Positions 1-5,435 of a stretch of 6,911 nt of DNA are shown here, piece after piece. The stretch lies in contig JAEUJK010000210.1 of the NCBI GenBank assembly GCA_016794735.1, positions 1 to 6,911 on the forward strand, written 5' to 3'. Within the stretch, counting starts at the first letter, position 1; every line of letters starts with the position of its first letter. Below the pieces are notes generated by a model. The model was not told the origin of the DNA. It did no database searches and was given only the letters and a program-made list of their open reading frames with translations. The translations under genes were made by a program, and so were the position numbers. The DNA is from Gemmatimonadota bacterium (GTDB lineage Bacteria > Gemmatimonadota > Gemmatimonadetes > Gemmatimonadales > Gemmatimonadaceae).

Positions 1-146
1 GAGAGTTCGCGCACCGCGGCAATGTCCGAGTACTCCCCGTCCACGGCCTGCGCGGCACCGAGCGCACGCAGGGGCGGATCCTGCGCCACGAGTGGCGTTG
101 GCTGAACGCCCATCAGGACAACACACGCCGCCGCCAACACACGCAT
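1..146 (-). CDS. N-terminus of a secreted protein (partial, runs off the window)
   Basis: An ATG at 146 reading leftwards opens a frame of 48 complete codons with no stop up to the window edge. The product starts MRVLAAACVVLMGV and continues to a likely signal-peptidase I site after residues PLVA, before QDPP. It has one Arg after Met, a hydrophobic core of about 12 residues and small residues at the -3/-1 positions, so export by Sec is the clear reading. The mature start has the stretch GEYSDIAAVREL (residues 37-48), which resembles the first blade of six-bladed beta-propeller proteins in related bacteria; that is a weak inference from a dozen residues. A promoter with a perfect -35 box lies just upstream (174-202), so the gene is probably transcribed apart from the paa operon, although it lies on the same strand behind paaD. 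The function cannot be told from this fragment. Confidence 0.72.
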   Translation of the reverse strand, partial: MRVLAAACVVLMGVQPTPLVAQDPPLRALGAAQAVDGEYSDIAAVREL

Positions 147-173
147 GGGACCACCGAGGTCGAGACCCCTGCG

Positions 174-202
174 AGAGTAGCGTCGGGTCCGAACGCTGTC
201 AA
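174..202 (-). promoter_or_regulatory. Sigma-70-type promoter of the secreted-protein gene
   Basis: On the minus strand a perfect -35 box TTGACA (202-197) is followed by a 17-nt spacer (196-180) and a -10 box TACTCT (179-174), which keeps the key T1, A2 and T6 of TATAAT. The predicted start of transcription is near 167, leaving a leader of about 20 nt to the ATG at 146. The -35 box lies inside the right-hand half of an inverted repeat (198-219, read on the minus strand), so access by RNA polymerase should compete with whatever binds there. Confidence 0.6.
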
Positions 203-219
203 CTAGAAAACTAGTTGAC
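198..219. promoter_or_regulatory. Perfect 22-bp palindrome, probable operator
   Basis: GTCAACTAG (198-206) and CTAGTTGAC (211-219) are exact reverse complements separated by AAAA. The element begins 8 nt past the paaD stop and overlaps the -35 box of the secreted-protein promoter. It is AT-rich in a GC-rich window. The symmetry, position and overlap with TTGACA fit a dimeric repressor site; its centre at about -41 would also suit an activator. The hairpin could slow transcription leaving paaD, but no T-tract follows on the minus strand, so a terminator role is the weaker reading. I cannot name the regulator. Confidence 0.6.
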
Positions 220-227
220 GCCTCGGA

Positions 228-716
228 TCAGATCGCCTTGAAGTAGTCGAACGGCTCGCGACACTCGCGGCAGGTATACAGCGCCTTGCACGCGGTCGAG
301 CCGAATTCGCTTTGCCGCTGGGTGTCGTGCGAACCGCAGCGTGGGCAGACGACGGCCGCGTTGCGCCGCAGCGTCACGAGCCCGGCGTCGGCCACGCGCT
401 GCGGCGGGGCGATGCCGTAGGCGCGGAGCTTCTCGCGGGCTTCATCGGTCATCCAGTCGGTGGTCCACGCGTCGCGAAAGACGGTGCGCACGCTGGCATC
501 CGCGACGCCGTGACTCGCCAGGCATTCCAGGATCTCCTGCTCCATCACCTTCATGGCCGGGCAACCCGTGTAGGTCGGCGTGATCTCGACGGTCACCGCC
601 TCGCCCGACACCAGGACATCGCGCACGACGCCCAGCTCCACCACCGACACGACGGGGACCTCCGGGTCTTTCACGGCGTGCAGCCACTGCCGGATTTCGG
701 ACGGGGTCCAGGACAT
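228..716 (-). CDS. paaD: PaaD, phenylacetyl-CoA epoxidase accessory (iron-sulfur maturation) protein
   Basis: The 162-residue product has two parts. Residues 1-80 form a MIP18/DUF59-type domain with DPEVPVVSVVELGVV (17-31) and the family Cys motif TPTYTGCPA (46-54, Cys52). The C-terminal zinc-ribbon-like part has C124-x2-C127, Cys143 and C149-x2-C152, with SEFGSTACKALY (136-147) and the ending EPFDYFKAI. PaaD in other bacteria is needed for an active epoxidase, probably by helping load the Fe-S cluster of the reductase PaaE; it acts in the cytoplasm. The ATG at 716 is chosen because the protein aligns with PaaD from there and it lies 19 nt past the paaC stop. The open frame continues upstream to 884, but only as a shadow of paaC. 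No clear ribosome binding site is seen, so translation may depend on the upstream genes. It is the last gene of the paa run. Confidence 0.95.
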   Translation of the reverse strand: MSWTPSEIRQWLHAVKDPEVPVVSVVELGVVRDVLVSGEAVTVEITPTYTGCPAMKVMEQEILECLASHGVADASVRTVFRDAWTTDWMTDEAREKLRAYGIAPPQRVADAGLVTLRRNAAVVCPRCGSHDTQRQSEFGSTACKALYTCRECREPFDYFKAI

Positions 717-735
717 CGTCAGGCGCCGATGCGGC

Positions 736-1557
736 TTACCACTGCGCCCCCGGGTGGGATCGCGGGAGGATCTGCATCTCGGCCAGCATGTGGCCCAGGT
801 GCTCGGAGTGACGGCCGAGCCGCCCGCCCCGCACGACGCGCTGGTCGTTAGGCACCGCCAGGGTCGCGCGGGCCAGTGTCTCACGCACGGTGATCTCCCA
901 CGGTGCCTTGAGCGACGCGAGGTCGACCCCGATGCCCTGCTCCATCATCGTCGCGTCGACCGCGTCGGCGACGAACAGCTCCGTCGTGTACGACCAGAGT
1001 TCGTCGAGTGCGCCCTGCATGCGTCGATGGCTCTCCTCGGTGCCGTCGCCGAGGCGCACCACCCACTCGCCGGAGTGGCGCACATGGTAGCGTGCCTCCT
1101 TGAGCGCCTTGGCCGCAATCCCCGCGAGCACCTCGTGCCGCGACTTCACCAGCCGGTCGAGGAACAACACGTCGAACGCATCGAAGAGGTACTGCCGCAC
1201 GATGGTAAAGCCGAAGTCCCCGCGCGGCAGTTCCACCAGCTGCACGTTCCGGAATTCGTTCTCGTCGCGATGGTACGCGAGCGCATCCTCGTCGCGCCCT
1301 TGTCCCTCGACCTCACCCGCGAGCTTGAGCAGCGCGGCCGCCTGCCCGACAAAGTCGAGCGCGAAGTTGCTGAGGGCGATGTCTTCCTCGAGGATCGGGG
1401 CATGCCCGGCCCACTGCGACAGGCGGTGGCCCAGGACGAGCCGGTCGTCGCCGAGGCGGCACAGGTACTCGAACAGCGGATTGCCGGCGATGCCCGCCGT
1501 GGGGCCGGCCGCAGCGACCCCTGCCGCCCGTGATGCTCCGCTCTTCGACTCCGTCAT
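736..1557 (-). CDS. paaC: PaaC, structural subunit of ring-1,2-phenylacetyl-CoA epoxidase
   Basis: This 273-residue ferritin-fold protein matches PaaC along its whole length: WAGHAPILEEDIALSNFALD (49-68), KEARYH (153-158), RLGDGTEES (168-176), and the very conserved ending SEHLGHMLAEMQ (251-262) with PGAQW at the C-terminus. In the known complex PaaC pairs with the catalytic subunit PaaA as a non-catalytic scaffold in a cytoplasmic PaaABC assembly. The ATG at 1557 is preceded by GGAG about 11 nt upstream and is preferred. A GTG at 1599, 17 nt behind the paaB stop, would add 14 residues and cannot be excluded. Either way there is an Ala/Gly/Ser-rich N-terminal extension of about 25 residues before the conserved domain, absent from the shorter E. 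coli protein (about 248 residues). The extension is low-complexity and probably disordered. Confidence 0.95.
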   Translation of the reverse strand: MTESKSGASRAAGVAAAGPTAGIAGNPLFEYLCRLGDDRLVLGHRLSQWAGHAPILEEDIALSNFALDFVGQAAALLKLAGEVEGQGRDEDALAYHRDENEFRNVQLVELPRGDFGFTIVRQYLFDAFDVLFLDRLVKSRHEVLAGIAAKALKEARYHVRHSGEWVVRLGDGTEESHRRMQGALDELWSYTTELFVADAVDATMMEQGIGVDLASLKAPWEITVRETLARATLAVPNDQRVVRGGRLGRHSEHLGHMLAEMQILPRSHPGAQW

Positions 1558-1616
1558 CGCTCGCGCATCTCCAGTCTGTGTCTCGTGCCCCGCACCCACA
1601 CCCCGTCGCGTCCGCC

Positions 1617-1907
1617 CTAGAAGATCTTCACGCCCCGCGGGCTCTTGTAGAACTGCGGATGGCGGTACGCCTTGTCCGACCCCGGATCGAACAGCGGCCC
1701 GGCATCACCGGGCGACGACGCGGTGATCGACGCCGTCGGGACGACCCAAAGGCTCACGACCTTTCCGCGGCGCGCATAAACGTCGCGCGCGTTCTGCATC
1801 GCGTGTTCGGCGTCCACGGCGTGCACGCTCCCGGCGTGTTCATGGGGAGCCGCATCCCCTTCCTGCGTAAACACTTCCCAGAGCGGCCACTGCGTTTCGG
1901 AGGACAT
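1617..1907 (-). CDS. paaB: PaaB, small subunit of ring-1,2-phenylacetyl-CoA epoxidase
   Basis: The product is 96 residues, the usual PaaB length. Recognisable blocks are WPLWEVF (7-13), HAGSVHAVDAEHAMQNARD (24-42), the FDP motif at 73-75 and YRHPQFYKSPRGVKIF (81-96). PaaB bridges PaaAC heterodimers in the multisubunit monooxygenase that adds one oxygen atom across the ring of phenylacetyl-CoA; it carries no metal itself. The gene sits 26 nt after the paaA stop and is read in the same direction, so co-transcription is nearly certain. The ATG at 1907 has no good Shine-Dalgarno match (the sequence before it is GAATCCCG), but the protein aligns from its first residues with the family. The Paa subunit ratio requires all three genes, and the order A-B-C-D is the standard one. 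Confidence 0.96.
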   Translation of the reverse strand: MSSETQWPLWEVFTQEGDAAPHEHAGSVHAVDAEHAMQNARDVYARRGKVVSLWVVPTASITASSPGDAGPLFDPGSDKAYRHPQFYKSPRGVKIF

Positions 1908-1933
1908 CGGGATTCAGCGTATCGGGGGAATGC

Positions 1934-2896
1934 TCAGGCGGCGTGCTCGCGGGAGCGCGCCGCCTGCTTGGCGGCATGTGCCTCGGCGGCTTCTCGCACC
2001 CAGGCGCCATCGTCGTGCGCCTTGCGGCGCGCCGCCATGCGTTCGCGGTTGCACGGCCCATTGCCGCTGATCACCGCCTGGAACTCCGCCCAGTCGATCG
2101 CACCGAACTCCCAGTTCTCCGTCTCGGCGTTGTAGCGCAGGTCGGGATCCGGCACCGTCAGGCCGATGGCCTGGGCCTGCGGGATCGTCAGGTTCACGAA
2201 CCGCTGGCGCAGCGCATCGTTGGTCTCGCGCTTCACGCGCCAGCGCAGGAGTTCCGCCGAGTTGGGCGAGGTGCCATCCGACGGGCCGAACATCATGAGG
2301 GACGGCCACCACCAGCGGTTCACCGCGTCCTGCACCATCGCGCGCTGGGCCGGCGTTCCCTTCGCCATCACCGTGCAGATCTCGTAGCCCTGCCGCTTGT
2401 GGAAGTTCTCTTCCTTGCAGATCCGGATCATCGCGCGGGCGTACGGGCCATACGATGTCTTGGCGAGCATCGTCTGGTTCACGATCGCGGCGCCGTCCAC
2501 CAGCCACCCGATCACCCCGATGTCCGCCCAGGTGAGCGTGGGGTAGTTGAAGATGCTCGAGTACTTGGCCTTGCCCGTGAGCAGCTGCTCGACGAGTTCC
2601 TCGCGATCGATCCCGAGGGTCTCCGTGCCGCAGTAGATGTAGAGCCCGTGCCCGCCCTCGTCCTGCACCTTGGCGAGCAGGACCATCTTCCGGCGCAGGC
2701 TGGGCGCGCGGGTGATCCAGTTGCCTTCGGGGAGCATTCCCACGATTTCGGAGTGCGCATGCTGGCTCATCATGCGGATGAGCTGCTTGCGGTACTTCTC
2801 CGGCATCCAGTCTTTCGGCTCGATCGTTTCGCCGCGTTCGAGGCGCGCCTCGAATTCTGCCAGCTTGATCGGGTCGTCGGCGGTGCTGACCGTCAT
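1934..2896 (-). CDS. paaA: PaaA, catalytic diiron subunit of ring-1,2-phenylacetyl-CoA epoxidase
   Basis: This 320-residue protein is the oxygenase subunit that, with PaaB, PaaC and electrons from PaaE, converts phenylacetyl-CoA to ring-1,2-epoxyphenylacetyl-CoA using O2. The diiron ligand set of the family can be read directly: Glu50 (in HAHSE), E80-x2-H83 (QDEGGH), Asp134 (WLVDGA) and E163-x2-H166 (EENFH). The spacing is the same as in the E. coli enzyme with an offset of eight, so the active site looks intact. Other family blocks are WMPEKYRKQLIRM (30-42), YCGTETLGIDREEL (88-101) and NRWWWPSLMMFGPSD (193-207). The ATG at 2896 follows GGAG with an 8-nt gap, the best ribosome binding site in the window. 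The last 20 residues are Ala-rich and variable. It is the first gene of the operon and is divergent from the crotonase gene. Confidence 0.97.
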   Translation of the reverse strand: MTVSTADDPIKLAEFEARLERGETIEPKDWMPEKYRKQLIRMMSQHAHSEIVGMLPEGNWITRAPSLRRKMVLLAKVQDEGGHGLYIYCGTETLGIDREELVEQLLTGKAKYSSIFNYPTLTWADIGVIGWLVDGAAIVNQTMLAKTSYGPYARAMIRICKEENFHKRQGYEICTVMAKGTPAQRAMVQDAVNRWWWPSLMMFGPSDGTSPNSAELLRWRVKRETNDALRQRFVNLTIPQAQAIGLTVPDPDLRYNAETENWEFGAIDWAEFQAVISGNGPCNRERMAARRKAHDDGAWVREAAEAHAAKQAARSREHAA

Positions 2897-3109
2897 CCTT
2901 CAGGCTCCAGCAGGAGAGTGAGACCAGGGTCCAACCCAAGACACCACAACGGGTTCCGCAATCTAACAGGGGGTCCCCCGGCGGCAGCAACGTGGAACCC
3001 CGGACAAACCTGTCGGGCGAAGCCACCCTGACCGCCATGACCGATCCCGCCGACCGCGGCGGGCACGCAGATTACCGCCGTATTCCACCCCCGCCCCAAC
3101 CCCCTCTCC
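2897..3109. promoter_or_regulatory. Divergent intergenic region between paaA and the crotonase gene
   Basis: This 213-bp gap should hold promoters for both directions. The best candidate for paaA on the minus strand is TTGCTG (2990-2985), an 18-nt spacer and TTAGAT (2966-2961), giving a leader of about 55 nt; both boxes are imperfect. Between them lies GGGGGTCCCCC (2969-2979), and around it the 7-bp inverted repeat GGGTTCC (2951-2957) / GGAACCC (2994-3000). No convincing -35/-10 pair is visible for the plus-strand gene and no Shine-Dalgarno precedes its ATG. No open frame here looks coding. Confidence 0.4.
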
Positions 3110-3868
3110 ATGACGATCGACGCCGGCCAGGTGACCCTCGAGGTTCAGCAGGGCATTGGCACCGTGACCTTCAGCCACCCCCGCGGCAATTCGCTCCCGG
3201 GTGCCCTCCTCCGTTCCCTCGCCGCGACCATCGAAGAGGCCGGCCAGCGTGACGACGTGCGTGTCGTGCGGCTGCAGTCCTCCGGCACCGGACCATTCTG
3301 CGCCGGCGCGTCCTTCGACGAGCTGGTGGCCATCGAGAACGCGGACCAGGGGCTGGCCTTCTTCTCGGGCTTCATGCACGTCATCCTCGCGATGAAGCGC
3401 TGTCCCAAGTTCATCGTCACGCGTGTGCACGGCAAAGCGGCCGGCGGCGCGGTGGGGCTCATCGCCGCGTCGGACTACTGCATCGCACACGTCTCTGGTG
3501 CGGTGCGCCTGAGCGAGCTTGCCATCGGGATCGGGCCCTTTGTCGTGGGGCCGCCGATCCAGCACAAGATCGGGCTCGCGCACTACACCGCGATGTCCGT
3601 GGACTTCGACTGGCGCGACGCCGCATGGGCCCACCGCGTTGGCCTCTATGCGTCCGTCGCAGAATCGATCGGTGAACTCGACACCGTCGTCGACGGGCTC
3701 TGCCGCAAGCTCGCCGCGTCGCATCCCGCCGCGATGGCGAAACTCAAGCAGGTATTCTGGGAAGGCACCGACCACTGGGACTCCCTGCTCGTGGAACGCG
3801 CCGGGATGAGTGGGTCGCTCGTGCTCTCCGACTTCACGCGCAAGGCCATCGCGGCATTCGGGAAGTAG
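3110..3868 (+). CDS. Enoyl-CoA hydratase/isomerase (crotonase) family protein, probably phenylacetate pathway
   Basis: The 252-residue product is a single crotonase-fold domain. The first oxyanion-hole loop is FCAGASFDEL (63-72) and the second is GKAAGGAVGL (108-117). The C-terminal part keeps WEGTDHWDSLLVERAGMSG (217-235) and LSDFTRKAIAAF (239-250). At the two acid positions of the rat hydratase (Glu144 and Glu164) this protein has Gly116 and Glu136 (RLSELAIG, 133-140), with exactly the same 20-residue spacing. One glutamate is therefore lost and one kept, as in several isomerase-type members. The sequence resembles crotonases found in Bacteroidetes paa clusters. Its position divergent from paaA suggests the hydratase (PaaF) or isomerase (PaaG) step, but the sequence does not decide between them, so no symbol is given. 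It acts on CoA thioesters in the cytoplasm. The ATG at 3110 has no Shine-Dalgarno but gives a normal family N-terminus. Confidence 0.9.
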   Translation: MTIDAGQVTLEVQQGIGTVTFSHPRGNSLPGALLRSLAATIEEAGQRDDVRVVRLQSSGTGPFCAGASFDELVAIENADQGLAFFSGFMHVILAMKRCPKFIVTRVHGKAAGGAVGLIAASDYCIAHVSGAVRLSELAIGIGPFVVGPPIQHKIGLAHYTAMSVDFDWRDAAWAHRVGLYASVAESIGELDTVVDGLCRKLAASHPAAMAKLKQVFWEGTDHWDSLLVERAGMSGSLVLSDFTRKAIAAFGK

Positions 3869-3876
3869 ATCACCCC

Positions 3877-3922
3877 GTGAGCGACGTTCGCGCCGGAGCC
3901 GCGCGGACGTCGCACGCCTCAC
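3877..3922. terminator. Bulged hairpin between convergent genes, candidate bidirectional terminator
   Basis: GTGAG (3877-3881) pairs with CTCAC (3918-3922). CGACGT (3882-3887) pairs with ACGTCG (3907-3912). A T-G wobble (3888/3906) and CGCGC (3889-3893) with GCGCG (3901-3905) extend the stem. The loop is 7 nt and the only defect is a 5-nt bulge (3913-3917). It begins 8 nt after the crotonase stop and ends 6 nt before the permease stop, exactly where a shared terminator is expected. No T-tract follows in either direction, so it is not a textbook intrinsic terminator. Confidence 0.5.
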
Positions 3923-3928
3923 CCGGCG

Positions 3929-5047
3929 TCAGGTCGCGATCGCGGCCGATTCCGCTTCGTTTCCAGCGCCTCGCACGTTGAATCCGCGAGTTCGCGTTCG
4001 CAGCAGGAGCAGGGCGAAGACAAGGGTCAGCGCGTTGGCCATCCACATCGCGACGATGGGGGAAACCACCGCCCGATCCGCGAGTGTTTCGCCCGCCACC
4101 AGCGCGGCGTAGTGCGCCGCGAACACCAGGACACTGGAACCCGCCACCAACCACGCGCCACCGCGTGGGAAGCGCAGGGTGATCGTCAGGCCAGCCAGCG
4201 CGAGCACGATGCACGCGGCGGAGATGGCGAACTTCTTCTGCACCTCGACCTCGTAGGCAGTCGCACGTGTGGCACCGCCTGCCCCCTCCGTCCTGCGCGC
4301 CTGCCGCGCCGCGGCGCGCAGCTCGCCGACCGTCATTGTCCGGTCACTCGCTCGCGCCGGGCTCCCCGACAGCACGACCGCGAGTCGCGTGTTGGCACGC
4401 GGGAGGAGTTGGGTGTTCGACACGAACATCAGTCCAGCGATGGTGGTCGCCCCGATGAGGACGGGCACGAGGAGTTGGCGCAGGGCCGCCGCATCGCGTC
4501 GGGCAGCGCCGAGCATCCCTTCGCGTCCGAGGCGGGAGAAGACCCACGCGACCGCAAGGAAGACCGCCATCGGAACAGTCATCGCCATGGTGAACGGGAG
4601 CCCGAGGGCGATGGCCTCCACAATGGCCGCAGAGGTCTCACCCCGTGCGCCCAGCTGCGCGGCCACACGGACGCCAAAGAGCGCCAGCATGAACCCGGTC
4701 ACCGCGACCAGTGCGACGACGAACGGCACGAGATGGCGACGCGCGAGCTGTCGAGGCGTGATGGGCAACATCGGCGAACCTCCAACGTGGGCGCCCACCA
4801 CAGGCGCGAAGACAGATGTCCAGCGTCGCGCGGCCGACGCCGCCCCCGCACCCACGTACTGGATGGACAAGCGGGCAACAGCCGCGAACGCGCCGAGGGC
4901 AAAGCGGCGGCGCGGCCCCGCATCGGGGATGCTCTCGAGCTCGGCCACCATCCCGCGCACGAGGTCCGCGTGACGCGGCGCGGTGAATCGTGCGAGGGGG
5001 GCTATCAGCCGCGCGGCGCGTGATGTGTGCGGGGAGGACACGGTCAT
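3929..5047 (-). CDS. LptF/LptG-like permease lacking the periplasmic jellyroll, with cytosolic N-terminal prefix
   Basis: The 372-residue product has a cytosolic helical segment (about 15-75, with VAELESIP and RRRFALGAF) followed by six predicted membrane helices: about 107-128, 146-171, 192-213, 273-291, 298-319 and 330-350. The helices carry LptF/LptG landmarks: ALGLPFTMAMTVPMAVFLA in TM2, the coupling-helix start SRLGREGML (171-179), QLLPRAN after TM3 (213-219), DRTMTVGEL (235-243), and EVQKKFAISAACIVLALAGL (268-287) at TM4. Normal LptF/G have a beta-jellyroll of well over 100 residues between TM3 and TM4; here only about 57 residues remain. The coupling-helix Glu of the family aligns with Met178. 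The ATG at 5047 overlaps the PadR stop as ATGA, so the two are translationally coupled; the frame extending upstream to 5191 overlaps padR and is rejected. The protein sits in the inner membrane. Substrate and ATPase partner are unknown. Confidence 0.82.
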   Translation of the reverse strand: MTVSSPHTSRAARLIAPLARFTAPRHADLVRGMVAELESIPDAGPRRRFALGAFAAVARLSIQYVGAGAASAARRWTSVFAPVVGAHVGGSPMLPITPRQLARRHLVPFVVALVAVTGFMLALFGVRVAAQLGARGETSAAIVEAIALGLPFTMAMTVPMAVFLAVAWVFSRLGREGMLGAARRDAAALRQLLVPVLIGATTIAGLMFVSNTQLLPRANTRLAVVLSGSPARASDRTMTVGELRAAARQARRTEGAGGATRATAYEVEVQKKFAISAACIVLALAGLTITLRFPRGGAWLVAGSSVLVFAAHYAALVAGETLADRAVVSPIVAMWMANALTLVFALLLLRTRTRGFNVRGAGNEAESAAIAT

Positions 5048-5340
5048 GCCTCGCTCGGCGTGAGGAGCCACTCCGCCCGCGCCCGTGCGATGGCCTCGCG
5101 GGCCTCCGCCCGTCCAGTCGCCGTCAGGCGGTAGAGCTGTCGCGGGGGCTTTCCGGGAAACTCGGATTCTTCCCACCGCGACTCGAGCCACCCGTCGTCG
5201 GTGAGGCGCGCAAGAAGCGGGTAAAGGGTGCCTGACGAAATCTCGGCCACCTTCATGAGGTCATAGCCATGGCGCCAGCTGCGCGGCTGCTCGAGCAGGG
5301 CGAGGAGGGTGCGCGTGGCCGTGCGGGTGAGACGCTGCAT
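5044..5340 (-). CDS. PadR-family winged-helix transcriptional regulator
   Basis: The 98-residue product is a compact PadR-like winged helix. It has an N-terminal helix (TATRTLLALLEQ, 7-18), HGYDLMK (24-30), the recognition-helix block ISSGTLYPLLARL (34-46), the wing with GWLESRWEE (50-58) and PPRQLYRLT (65-73), and a C-terminal helix TGRAEAREAIARARAEW (75-91). This is the short PadR type that lacks a large C-terminal dimerisation domain. PadR proteins are usually dimeric repressors, often of the gene beside them. Here the stop overlaps the permease start (ATGA at 5044-5047), so the pair is one unit and autoregulation is likely. The ATG at 5340 gives the normal family N-terminus; the frame stays open to 5490 but the extra 50 residues show no family similarity. 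Ligand and operator are unknown. Confidence 0.93.
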   Translation of the reverse strand: MQRLTRTATRTLLALLEQPRSWRHGYDLMKVAEISSGTLYPLLARLTDDGWLESRWEESEFPGKPPRQLYRLTATGRAEAREAIARARAEWLLTPSEA

Positions 5341-5347
5341 GGTTCTT

Positions 5348-5376
5348 ATTCTACATATGGCGCTTAGCAAGCACAA
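5348..5376 (-). promoter_or_regulatory. Promoter of the padR-permease unit, likely giving a leaderless mRNA
   Basis: On the minus strand TTGTGC (5376-5371), a 17-nt spacer and TAGAAT (5353-5348, five of six consensus bases) make a plausible promoter. The expected start of transcription, 6-8 nt after the -10 box, falls at about 5342-5340, on or next to the PadR ATG at 5340. No room for a ribosome binding site remains, which fits leaderless translation. TATGTAG (5357-5351, minus strand), partly inside the -10 box, could be a regulator half-site, but no clear partner half is seen. Confidence 0.5.
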
Positions 5377-5407
5377 GGCCTGTGCGCCCACGACAAGCCG
5401 GCGTGCC

Positions 5408-5435
5408 TTGGCCGACCTATGTCGTGAAATATCAC
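5408..5435 (+). promoter_or_regulatory. Candidate promoter of the YdhS-like gene
   Basis: TTGGCC (5408-5413), a 16-nt spacer and TATCAC (5430-5435) form the best plus-strand promoter before the oxidoreductase, each box matching four of six consensus bases. Transcription would begin near 5442 and leave a leader of about 60 nt. The -10 box lies within the palindrome cluster at 5423-5445. A promoter is needed here because the neighbouring PadR unit is divergent, but this particular choice is tentative. Confidence 0.35.

Noticed and set aside
198..219. Intrinsic terminator of the paa operon
   Set aside because: The stem is AT-rich and no T-tract follows on the minus strand; overlap with a strong -35 box makes an operator more likely. 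A weak secondary role in ending transcription is not excluded.
1943..3031. Long plus-strand open frame (362 codons) opposite paaA
   Set aside because: It is the antisense shadow of paaA in GC-rich DNA; its product is rich in His, Arg and Leu with no domain, and paaA is unambiguous.
4112..5023. Plus-strand open frame opposite the permease
   Set aside because: The product is Arg/His/Glu-rich and low in hydrophobic residues, as antisense of a membrane protein is; the minus strand carries clear membrane helices and LptF/G landmarks.
5047..5191. Upstream extension of the permease frame
   Set aside because: It overlaps the conserved winged-helix part of padR, and the ATGA overlap at 5044-5047 gives a natural start.
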